Shown here piece after piece: positions 1 to 6,523 of a DNA stretch of 64,000 nucleotides. The stretch spans positions 62,001 through 126,000 of the forward strand of contig CAJTUB010000007.1 in NCBI GenBank assembly GCA_910579465.1. The letters run 5' to 3'. The stretch's first letter is position 1, and each line of letters starts with the position of its first letter. Both the position numbers and the translations under genes were made by a program. The notes beneath the pieces were generated by a model. The model saw only the letters and a list, made by a program, of their open reading frames with translations, was not told the origin of the DNA and ran no database searches. Origin of the DNA: an uncultured Lachnospiraceae bacterium (GTDB lineage Bacteria > Bacillota > Clostridia > Lachnospirales > Lachnospiraceae).

Positions 1-159
1 ATTCTTTACAGACAGCGTGGCACCAAGATTCATCCGGGCATTAATGTCGGCCGCGGCGGCGATGACACATTATATGCACTGGTGGACGGTGTTTTAAGAT
101 TTGAGAGAAAGGGACGCGACAAGAAGCAGGCTTCCGTATATCCGGTTGATGCAAAGTAG
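1..159 (+). CDS. rpmA: 50S ribosomal protein L27, 3' part
   Basis: The first 159 bases are an open frame ending in TAG that encodes the last 52 residues of ribosomal protein L27. Recognisable L27 features are the RGTKIHPGINVGRGGDDTLY stretch and the basic C-terminus with the FERKGRDKK run. The start and the N-terminal tail that reaches the peptidyl-transferase centre lie outside the window. Its position just upstream of obgE is the standard rplU-rpmA-obgE order of Firmicutes. A terminator-like hairpin follows, so obgE may be only partly read through from this gene. Confidence 0.95.
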   Translation: MLYRQRGTKIHPGINVGRGGDDTLYALVDGVLRFERKGRDKKQASVYPVDAK

Positions 160-187
160 GTTCCGATTTATTTGAATGAAACACGAT

Positions 188-230
188 AAACCCTGAATTC
201 TTTTTGTAATGAATTTAGGGTTTATTTTGT
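188..230 (+). terminator. Intrinsic terminator between rpmA and obgE
   Basis: A 13-bp stem (AAACCCTGAATTC at 188-200 with GAATTTAGGGTTT at 211-223, one G-U pair) with a 10-nt loop is followed by ATTTTGT. It ends just before the obgE ribosome binding site. The short U-tract suggests a partial terminator or attenuator rather than a complete stop. Confidence 0.75.
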
Positions 231-247
231 CATAGGAGGTGAAAACG

Positions 248-1528
248 ATGTTTGCAGACAGAGCAGAAATTTATATCCGTTCCGGAAAAGGCGGAGATGG
301 AAGCGTATCCTTCCGGCGTGAGCTTTTTGTTGCGGCAGGCGGTCCGAACGGCGGCGACGGCGGAAAGGGCGGCGATATTATTTTTGAAGTGGACGACGGG
401 TTAAATACGTTGTCGGATTACCGCTTTATCCGGAAGCATTGTGCGGAAGACGGTCAGAACGGAGGCACGAACCACTGTACCGGACGCAACGGGGCGGACA
501 AGATATTAAAGGTGCCGGAGGGTACCGTAATCCGGGAAAAGGAATCCGGGAAGGTGATTACCGATATGTCGCACGGAAACCGCCGCGAGGTGATTTTAAA
601 GGGCGGCAGGGGTGGCAAAGGAAACCAGCATTACGCCACTGCGACCATGCAGGTGCCGAAGTACGCGCAGCCGGGGCAGGATGCGCAGGAGCTGAACGTC
701 ATTCTGGAGCTGAAGGTCATTGCGGATGTCGGTCTGATTGGCTTCCCGAATGTCGGGAAATCGACCTTTTTGTCCCGTGTAACCAATGCAAAGCCGAAGA
801 TTGCAAACTATCATTTCACTACGTTGAATCCGAATCTTGGCGTTGTGGATATGGTGGATGGAAACGGCTTCGTAATTGCAGATATTCCGGGACTGATTGA
901 GGGCGCCTCGGAAGGAATCGGACTCGGCCACGAGTTTTTACGCCATGTGGAGCGTACCCGTGTGATGATTCATATTGTCGATGCAGCTTCCACCGAAGGG
1001 CGGGATCCGGTAGAGGATATCCGGACCATCAACGCGGAGCTTGCTGCCTACAATGAGGCACTTGCAAAGAAGCCGCAGATTATTGCGGCAAATAAAACCG
1101 ATGTCATGCTTCCGGAGGAAGCAGAAGATGTAGTTTCGCGTCTGCGTGAGGCGTTTGATATTCCGGTTTATTCCATTTCAGCCGTCAGCGGCAAGGGCGT
1201 GAAGGAGCTTTTGTACGCGGTTTCCGGGCTACTGCAGGAGACGAAAGAGGAGCCGGTTGTATTTGAACGGGAGTTTTCACTGGATACGCTGACCCTTCCG
1301 GACGAGCCGTTTACCGTGGAATATTCCGAAGAGGAAAAGCTTTATATTGTAGAGGGCCCGCGGATTGAAAAGATGCTTGGCTATACGAATATCGATTCCG
1401 AAAAAGGGTTTGAGTTTTTCCAGAACTTTTTAAAAAACAACGGCATTCTGGACGAGCTGGAAGCACTTGGCATACAGGACGGCGATACGGTGCGTATGTA
1501 CGGACTGCAATTTGATTATTATAAGTAA
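248..1528 (+). CDS. obgE: GTPase ObgE/CgtA
   Basis: Encodes a 426-residue Obg GTPase, a ribosome-associated protein of 50S assembly that is also linked to stress and, in spore formers, sporulation onset. The glycine-rich Obg fold fills about residues 1-158 (repeated GGDGGKGG-type motifs). The G domain follows with GFPNVGKST (P-loop, near 165), DIPGL and NKTD. A C-terminal OCT domain ends near GDTVRMYGLQFDYY. An in-frame GTG at 239 overlaps the AGGAGG at 234-239, so the ATG at 248, eight bases downstream of it, is the better start. yhbY follows after 11 bases. Confidence 0.96.
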   Translation: MFADRAEIYIRSGKGGDGSVSFRRELFVAAGGPNGGDGGKGGDIIFEVDDGLNTLSDYRFIRKHCAEDGQNGGTNHCTGRNGADKILKVPEGTVIREKESGKVITDMSHGNRREVILKGGRGGKGNQHYATATMQVPKYAQPGQDAQELNVILELKVIADVGLIGFPNVGKSTFLSRVTNAKPKIANYHFTTLNPNLGVVDMVDGNGFVIADIPGLIEGASEGIGLGHEFLRHVERTRVMIHIVDAASTEGRDPVEDIRTINAELAAYNEALAKKPQIIAANKTDVMLPEEAEDVVSRLREAFDIPVYSISAVSGKGVKELLYAVSGLLQETKEEPVVFEREFSLDTLTLPDEPFTVEYSEEEKLYIVEGPRIEKMLGYTNIDSEKGFEFFQNFLKNNGILDELEALGIQDGDTVRMYGLQFDYYK

Positions 1529-1539
1529 GTGAGGATACT

Positions 1540-1833
1540 ATGACGACAAAACAAAGAGCATATTTAAAGGGACTTGCCATGAACCTTGACCCGGTGTTCC
1601 AGATCGGGAAGGGCGGACTGACCACGGAGTATTTTGAAAGCGTGGAGGAGGCCTTAGAGGCAAGGGAACTGATTAAGATTTCCGTGTTAAAAAACTGTAT
1701 GGAGGACCCGAAGGAGCTTGCTTTTACGATTGCCGGACATACCGATGCGGAGGTCGTGCAGGTAATCGGAAAGAAGCTTGTGCTTTACCGTGAGGCAAGA
1801 CAGCCGGAAAAGAGAAAAATAGTTCTTCCATAG
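1540..1833 (+). CDS. yhbY: YhbY-type RNA-binding protein (CRM domain)
   Basis: A 97-residue single-domain CRS1-YhbY (CRM) protein. The family binds pre-50S particles and helps ribosome assembly. The GKGG loop (QIGKGGLT, about residues 21-28) that contacts RNA is intact, followed by ALEARELIKISVLKN, typical of the family. The length equals that of other bacterial YhbY proteins. The gene sits 11 bases after obgE and upstream of nadD-yqeK and rsfS, an order common in Firmicutes, so it is probably part of the obgE transcript. Confidence 0.93.
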   Translation: MTTKQRAYLKGLAMNLDPVFQIGKGGLTTEYFESVEEALEARELIKISVLKNCMEDPKELAFTIAGHTDAEVVQVIGKKLVLYREARQPEKRKIVLP

Positions 1834-1840
1834 TCAGATA

Positions 1841-1862
1841 CCCCGCAGCGAAAGCTACGGGG
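1841..1862 (+). other. GNRA-capped hairpin between yhbY and nadD
   Basis: CCCCGCAGC, loop GAAA, GCTACGGGG forms a stem with one internal C/A mismatch, capped by a GAAA tetraloop, eight bases after the yhbY stop. No U-run follows, so it is not an ordinary terminator. It may be an RNA-processing or stability element in the polycistronic transcript. Confidence 0.5.
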
Positions 1863-1934
1863 CCATGACTTAGCCTTCGCGCGAATAAATCTTGCAGGAT
1901 GCATGCCGCCTCTGACGGCAGAACGGAGTATGAA

Positions 1935-3128
1935 ATGAAGAAAATCGGCATTCTCGGCGGGACGTTTAACCCGGTCCATAACGGGCATCTGGCGCTTGGC
2001 GAGGCAGCAATGGAGCAGTACGGGCTTACGGAGGTATGGCTGATGCCATCAAAGCTCCCGCCTCATAAGCCGCATTTTGCCATCCTTCCGGAGAAGCACC
2101 GTCTTGCCATGGTAAAGCTTGCGGCAAAAACAAACGAAAGGTTTGTCGTTTCCGATTTTGAGCTTCTGCGGGAGGGACTTACCTATACGGCAGATACACT
2201 GGAGCTTCTGACAAAGGAGTATCCGGACTGCCGGTTTTACTTTATCGTCGGCGGCGATTCCCTGGTGAATTTTTTGAACTGGAGGCAGCCGGAGCGGATT
2301 CTTGAGCTGGCGGCGCTTTTGGGTGCAGGGCGTGCAGGAATCGGGAAAGAAACGATAAACCAGGCGGCAGAGGCGCTGCGGAAGGCGGTTCCGGGAGCCG
2401 AGGTCGGTATCGTACAGCTTTCTGATTATCCGGTTTCCTCAAAGGAAATCCGCAAGGCGTTTTTTACCGGAAAGGCAGAGCGCATAAGATCCTTTTTGCC
2501 GGAAGAGGTCTACCGGTATCTGATGGAGAACCAGCTGTTTTCAAAAGTTACTTACGATGAGCTTGATGCAGAGATGCAGCGGATTCTTCCGAGAAAGAGG
2601 TATCTTCATACTGTCGCGGTAGCACACCTTGCGGCAGCCTATGCCGCCGCGCGCGGTCTTGCTCCGGAGAAGGCGCTTCTTGCGGGGATTCTGCATGACT
2701 GTGCCAAGGCCTATACCGATGAGGCGCTGCTTGCCGAATGTGAACGGTGTTCTCTTCTGGTAACGGAGGTCGAACGAAGAAACGGCTTTTTGCTGCATGC
2801 AAAGCTGGGAGCATATTATGCAAAGGAACGCTATTTTATTACTGACGGAGAAATACTTTCCGCTATCCGTTACCATACGACAGGCCGTCCGGGCATGACA
2901 GACTATGAAAAGATAGTGTTTCTTGCGGATTATCTGGAACCGTTCCGGACCCAGCCGACGACGCCGGTTCTGGACGAAATACGGAAAATTGCCTTTTCCG
3001 ACCTTGACAGGGCAGTGTTTCTTGCCTTGGAAAACACGGTAAGCTATTTGTCTGCAAAGGGGCAGGAAATCGATTTTACTACGGTAGAGACCTATGAAGA
3101 ATATAAGAAAAAAATGAGGAGGCAGTAA
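1935..3128 (+). CDS. nadD: Fused nicotinate-nucleotide adenylyltransferase (NadD) and YqeK HD phosphohydrolase
   Basis: A 397-residue two-domain protein. The N-terminal ~200 residues are NadD, which adenylates nicotinate mononucleotide in NAD synthesis: GGTFNPVHNGHL near residue 8 carries the HxGH motif, and SSKEIR matches the ISSTxIR site. The remainder is a YqeK-type HD domain with a conserved His near 223 and HDCAK near 254. That family hydrolyses diadenosine tetraphosphate. The two are separate genes in Bacillus; the fusion is seen in Clostridia. The ATG at 1935 follows a GGAG at suitable spacing; the open frame from 1899 has no ribosome binding site. rsfS begins two bases after the stop. 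Confidence 0.93.
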   Translation: MKKIGILGGTFNPVHNGHLALGEAAMEQYGLTEVWLMPSKLPPHKPHFAILPEKHRLAMVKLAAKTNERFVVSDFELLREGLTYTADTLELLTKEYPDCRFYFIVGGDSLVNFLNWRQPERILELAALLGAGRAGIGKETINQAAEALRKAVPGAEVGIVQLSDYPVSSKEIRKAFFTGKAERIRSFLPEEVYRYLMENQLFSKVTYDELDAEMQRILPRKRYLHTVAVAHLAAAYAAARGLAPEKALLAGILHDCAKAYTDEALLAECERCSLLVTEVERRNGFLLHAKLGAYYAKERYFITDGEILSAIRYHTTGRPGMTDYEKIVFLADYLEPFRTQPTTPVLDEIRKIAFSDLDRAVFLALENTVSYLSAKGQEIDFTTVETYEEYKKKMRRQ

Positions 3129-3130
3129 AG

Positions 3131-3484
3131 ATGGCAAAACGGGCAGATGAGATTGTAAAAATTGCTTATAAGGCACTGGACGATAAGAAGGCAGAGGATA
3201 TCAAAATCATTGATATCGGGGATATTTCCGTAATTGCAGACTATTTCGTAATTGCAAACGGCACCAATTCCTCACAGGTGGAGGCGATGGTAGACCAGGT
3301 GACGGACGAACTTGCAAAGCAGGACATTCATCCTGCGCGGGTGGAGGGAATCCGCTCCTCGGGCTGGATTCTGATGGACTTCAACGATGTCGTGATACAC
3401 ATTTTCTCCAAGGAGGACCGTCTGTTTTATGATTTAGAGCGTATCTGGAGAGACGGAAAAATTGTGGAGCCGGAGAGCCTGTAA
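3131..3484 (+). CDS. rsfS: Ribosomal silencing factor RsfS
   Basis: A 117-residue RsfS/YbeB/Iojap protein, which binds L14 on the 50S subunit and blocks joining to the 30S in poor nutrient conditions. The central DYFVIANGTNSSQVEAMVDQV and the C-terminal FNDVVIHIFSKEDRLFYDLE segments are diagnostic of the family. The start codon lies two bases beyond the nadD-yqeK stop with GAGGAGG inside the end of that gene, so the two are probably translationally coupled. A terminator-like hairpin follows 19 bases after the stop. Confidence 0.95.
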   Translation: MAKRADEIVKIAYKALDDKKAEDIKIIDIGDISVIADYFVIANGTNSSQVEAMVDQVTDELAKQDIHPARVEGIRSSGWILMDFNDVVIHIFSKEDRLFYDLERIWRDGKIVEPESL

Positions 3485-3503
3485 GGGATATGGAATAACG
3501 AAT

Positions 3504-3548
3504 AAGCGCTGTCTGTGTTTACTTGGAGCAGGCGGCGCTTTGGTTTTA
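3504..3548 (+). terminator. Terminator after rsfS
   Basis: A 12-bp stem (AAGCGCTGTCTG at 3504-3515 with CAGGCGGCGCTT at 3529-3540, two G-U pairs) is followed by TGGTTTT. It closes the obgE-yhbY-nadD-rsfS unit. Confidence 0.7.
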
Positions 3549-3570
3549 TAAAAAGGAAGGGGAGGTTCCT

Positions 3571-4299
3571 ATGAAAAATGCTTTTTTCGTTTCTGCTCTG
3601 TTTCTTATCGCAATGTTATGCGGCTGCAAAGGCTATGAACCGGCAATGACAGGCGAAGCCGCAATCGAAGCCGTATTGGCGGAAGGACAGCAGTATTTCG
3701 CGGAGGGGTTTGATGAATGGCAGTCCTGGAGTGTCCGTAGGGCGGAGTTTCAGACGATTGAGCTGGAAACGCTATTGGACAAGAAATACAACGGAACAAA
3801 GTACATATGGCATGTAGTTTTTCAGAATGATGACGGGACGCGCTCGGTGCAGTTTGTTGTAAAGGATGATAATCAGAAGGTATTACGCGGCTGGGACAGT
3901 ATGGATGCGGTCGTGGATTATAAGGAGAAGCCGGAAGCGGAGTACGGATATACGGCAGAGGATGTGATTATCCGGGCAGTTTTATATGAGGAATTGCAGA
4001 TAGAACGACAGCGCTATAGCCGTGACTTTGAGAATAAACATGTTTATGTATATTTAGATCATTATGGTGCGTATAACGAGGAAAGGCTCAGGGATCTGGA
4101 CGGGAAAAGAAACGGGGAATTTGTGATTCCTGTTTTGGAATGGACAATGTTTTTGGGAAAGAAAAACATTCCTTTAGGAAAACAGGCGTGGAGAGTAACC
4201 TTTTGTAATCAGGAGGAACATGAAGACTGGTGTGTAGACCGCAGGGTAATTATCGGGTATGACCTGAAGGCGTACGGATATGAGGATACCAGCTGGTAA
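3571..4299 (+). CDS. Putative lipoprotein of unknown function
   Basis: A 242-residue protein I do not recognise. It starts with a short positive n-region, a hydrophobic core and CGC near residue 18, consistent with a lipobox (LCGC) and anchoring to the outer face of the membrane. The rest is acidic and aromatic-rich with no cysteine catalytic motif; the GEAAIEAVLAEGQQYF region resembles small secreted Clostridia proteins. A strong GGGGAGG precedes the ATG at 3571. A longer frame from 3523 would start inside the preceding terminator stem and is rejected. It appears to be a single-gene unit converging on lexA. Confidence 0.6.
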   Translation: MKNAFFVSALFLIAMLCGCKGYEPAMTGEAAIEAVLAEGQQYFAEGFDEWQSWSVRRAEFQTIELETLLDKKYNGTKYIWHVVFQNDDGTRSVQFVVKDDNQKVLRGWDSMDAVVDYKEKPEAEYGYTAEDVIIRAVLYEELQIERQRYSRDFENKHVYVYLDHYGAYNEERLRDLDGKRNGEFVIPVLEWTMFLGKKNIPLGKQAWRVTFCNQEEHEDWCVDRRVIIGYDLKAYGYEDTSW

Positions 4300-4322
4300 T
4301 GCAGGAAAATAGTACGGAATCA

Positions 4323-4352
4323 ACGGGGCTGTGCTTTTTGCAACAGCCCTGT
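4323..4352. terminator. Hairpin between the convergent lipoprotein gene and lexA
   Basis: Arms ACGGGGCTGT (4323-4332) and ACAGCCCTGT (4343-4352) pair over 10 bp with one G-T mismatch around a T-rich loop. It lies between convergent stops at 4299 and 4398 and could terminate both directions, although the flanking U-tracts are weak. Confidence 0.55.
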
Positions 4353-4397
4353 CGTGTATTATCCGGAAAAGGCTCCTGGCTCTTTTCGTTTTTCAAA

Positions 4398-5012
4398 TCA
4401 GAATATCCGGAACAGTCCGATTACCTTCCCGAGAATCTCGACTTCGTTTACGATAATCGGGTTCATCGTGTCATTTTCCGGCTGCAGGCGGTAGTAGCCG
4501 TCCTCTTTATAAAAGGTCTTTACCGTAACGGAATCCTCAATCAGAGCAACGACAAAATCCCCGTTTTTGGCATAATTCTGCTTCTTGACAAGAATCTGGT
4601 CGCCGTCAAAAATGCCGGCATTTACCATACTTTCTCCTTTTACATGCAGCATAAAGGTCTCAGCATTCGGAAGATAGTCTACCGGGATAGGGAAGTAGGA
4701 CTCTATATTTTCTACTGCAAGAATCGGCTGTCCTGCGGTAACGGTGCCGATGACCGGGATGTAGGACATCTCGCGGCGCGTAATATTAAAATTATCGTCT
4801 ACAATCTCGATGGCACGCGGCTTTGCAGGGTCGCGGCGGATGTATCCGTTCTTTTCCAGACTTTCCAGATGGGCATGAACGGAAGAGGTAGACTTCAGCT
4901 TTACTGCCTCACAAATTTCCCGTACTGCCGGGGGATATCCCTTATTTAAAATCTGTTCCTTCATAAAATCTAATATTTCCTGCTGCTTTCCTGTGATTTT
5001 CCCGTAGCTCAT
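4398..5012 (-). CDS. lexA: SOS repressor LexA
   Basis: A 204-residue LexA, the transcriptional repressor of the SOS regulon that self-cleaves when RecA filaments form. The N-terminal winged helix spans about residues 1-65, with the recognition helix around STSSVHAHLESL. The cleavage bond is Ala93-Gly94 (VTAGQP). The catalytic Ser is at about 128 (GESM) and the Lys at about 165. The length is normal for Gram-positive LexA. GAGGAGG sits properly before the ATG. Its own promoter carries a LexA-box-like site, so autoregulation is expected. It is divergent from a yneA-like division inhibitor, as in Bacillus. Confidence 0.97.
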   Translation of the reverse strand: MSYGKITGKQQEILDFMKEQILNKGYPPAVREICEAVKLKSTSSVHAHLESLEKNGYIRRDPAKPRAIEIVDDNFNITRREMSYIPVIGTVTAGQPILAVENIESYFPIPVDYLPNAETFMLHVKGESMVNAGIFDGDQILVKKQNYAKNGDFVVALIEDSVTVKTFYKEDGYYRLQPENDTMNPIIVNEVEILGKVIGLFRIF

Positions 5013-5052
5013 AAAATACCTCCTCAGAGTGTAATATCATATTTTCAGATTC

Positions 5053-5082
5053 AGTATAGCATACAGAACGCCCGTTTGTCAA
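5053..5082 (-). promoter_or_regulatory. lexA promoter
   Basis: On the - strand TTGACA (5077-5082) and TATACT (5053-5058) are separated by 18 bases. A LexA-box-like site at 5080-5093 overlaps the -35 element. Confidence 0.8.
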
Positions 5083-5169
5083 ACTTTTGTTCGAAAAAAC
5101 TTGTTTTATCTATTGACAAACGAATGTTCGCATGGTATATTGTAAACAGATGTTCGGAATGTATGTTCT
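5080..5169. promoter_or_regulatory. Cluster of four LexA-box-like sites
   Basis: The Gram-positive LexA box is CGAACNNNNGTTCG. Four near-matches lie in 90 bases: CAAACTTTTGTTCG (5080-5093), CAAACGAATGTTCG (5117-5130), TAAACAGATGTTCG (5143-5156) and GGAATGTATGTTCT (5156-5169). The first covers the lexA -35; the second fills the yneA promoter spacer; the third and fourth lie over the likely start site and early transcribed region of yneA. The conserved GTTC half is exact in all four. Confidence 0.75.
5113..5141 (+). promoter_or_regulatory. Promoter of the yneA-like gene
   Basis: TTGACA (5113-5118) and TATATT (5136-5141) have a 17-base spacer that contains a LexA-box-like site. The start of the gene is about 50 bases downstream. 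Confidence 0.85.
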
Positions 5170-5196
5170 GTTTTTTGAAATCAGGAGGTAGATGTT

Positions 5197-5589
5197 ATGG
5201 AAAGAGAGTACGAAAGAAAGTATGATATGGAGTACCGTTCGTTCAGGGAAATTTCTGCCGCAAGACGTAAGAGAAGAAACAGGCTTCGTTTACAGCGCCT
5301 GTTTGCAGTCATACTGTTTGCATCATTAGTGTCGCCATGTCTTTATCTGGTTGTGCCTTCGGTAAAAGCAAAGGCAGAGAGCGGCATTTCCTACGAGCGG
5401 CGGATAGTTTCCGTCCGTGTAGCGGAGAATGATTCGCTTTGGAAAATTGCGGAACGCTTTTACTGCAAAGAAAAAGAAAGTATTCCTGACTTTATAGACG
5501 ACATCCGGCGGATTAACCACCTGGAAAGCGATACGATTTATCCGGATACTTATCTTATTATTCAATATTACGTAAAGAAAGCGCCGTAG
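5197..5589 (+). CDS. YneA-like SOS cell-division inhibitor (LysM protein)
   Basis: A 130-residue membrane-anchored LysM protein. A charged N-terminal tail (1-35) is followed by one transmembrane segment (about 37-56) and a LysM domain (about 72-127, starting near VSVRVAENDSLWKIAERF). The gene is divergent from lexA and its promoter is packed with LexA-box-like sites, matching Bacillus yneA, whose product delays septation during the SOS response. The function is inferred from context and architecture, because LysM proteins are common. AGGAGG lies eight bases before the ATG. Its 3' end overlaps the convergent ttcA-like gene by 32 bases. Confidence 0.8.
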   Translation: MEREYERKYDMEYRSFREISAARRKRRNRLRLQRLFAVILFASLVSPCLYLVVPSVKAKAESGISYERRIVSVRVAENDSLWKIAERFYCKEKESIPDFIDDIRRINHLESDTIYPDTYLIIQYYVKKAP

Positions 5590-6325
5590 CCTGTTTGGAA
5601 CTCCCGTCCGCTTTCCGCCATGCCGGGAGAGTCCCGTCGGTTATGGCATGGAACAGCCGTTCTTTTGCTCCTTTGTTTTCTTTGTTCAGACGTGTTACCA
5701 GTTCTTTTGCATAGGCACGTCTGGTATAGCCGTCAGCCGGACATGGGTTCTTCTGGACCGGCAGGTCGTATTTCTTCTGGAATCCGACGATATCTGCTTC
5801 CTCCACATAGATCAGCGGACGTATCAGTGTAATATCCGAACGGTCCAGATAGGTGACAGGAGAGAAGCAGCTATAACGGCCTTCGTAGAGTAGGGACAGA
5901 AGCATGGTTTCCACTACGTCGTCCTTATGGTGGGCATAGGCGGATTTGTTGCAGCCTAACTCCTTTGCCTTATCGTTAAATGCCCCTTTTCTCAGCTTTG
6001 CACAAAGAGAGCAGGGATTGCTTTCTTTCCGGATGTTGAAAATCACATCTCCGATTTCAGTCTTCTGTATATAATATGGAACCTCCAGTTCCGCACAAAG
6101 TTTCTCAATTCCGCTTAAGTCAAATGTACCAAAGCCAAGGTCCACCGTAATTGCATAAAGTGTAAAAGGCTTCGGATAAAAGCGGCGGAGACCAGCAAGC
6201 GCATAAAGCAGTGCAAGGGAGTCTTTTCCCCCGGAAATACCGACTGCAATTTTATCTCCCGGCTGTATCATCTGGTAATCATCCACGGCTTTCCGTGTGT
6301 AGCTTAATAATTGCTGTAGTTTCAT
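5558..6325 (-). CDS. ttcA: TtcA-family tRNA thiolase
   Basis: A 255-residue PP-loop ATPase of the TtcA/TtuA family, which thiolates a tRNA base (TtcA makes 2-thiocytidine at position 32) using an iron-sulfur cluster. The SGGKDS P-loop is at residues 31-36. CSLC provides Cys105 and Cys108, and Cys195 in NPCPADG is the expected third cluster ligand. The exact target base cannot be read from sequence. The gene has its own promoter, faces away from the amidase gene and overlaps the yneA-like 3' end, an overlap that could cause transcript collision during SOS. Confidence 0.85.
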   Translation of the reverse strand: MKLQQLLSYTRKAVDDYQMIQPGDKIAVGISGGKDSLALLYALAGLRRFYPKPFTLYAITVDLGFGTFDLSGIEKLCAELEVPYYIQKTEIGDVIFNIRKESNPCSLCAKLRKGAFNDKAKELGCNKSAYAHHKDDVVETMLLSLLYEGRYSCFSPVTYLDRSDITLIRPLIYVEEADIVGFQKKYDLPVQKNPCPADGYTRRAYAKELVTRLNKENKGAKERLFHAITDGTLPAWRKADGSSKQATALSLRNIE

Positions 6326-6385
6326 GTCTGCAGTCCTTTCCAGTGTTTTCCGTATATACGGGAGTATAGGGCAAAATGCATACTA

Positions 6386-6414
6386 ACTATACCATATCCT
6401 GCGTTTTTTGACAA
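6386..6414 (-). promoter_or_regulatory. Promoter of the ttcA-like gene
   Basis: On the - strand TTGTCA (6409-6414) and TATAGT (6386-6391) are 17 bases apart, about 60 bases before the start codon. Confidence 0.7.
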
Positions 6415-6523
6415 GTTTTTTACCCTTTTTCCCATTTGACACACTTATAACACTTTTCTTTTTTACAATAAAGTCCGTACGAATGAACTGTCAATGGTTT
6501 TTTTGGGAAAGGTGGTCGTTTTT

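Noticed and set aside
2541..3176. A 211-codon open frame on the - strand
   Set aside because: It is antisense to nadD-yqeK and rsfS with no family resemblance.
3523..3570. Longer start of the lipoprotein gene
   Set aside because: The start would lie in the terminator stem, and the signal peptide would be internal.
4299..4949. A 216-codon open frame on the + strand
   Set aside because: It is antisense to lexA, which is certain from its motifs.
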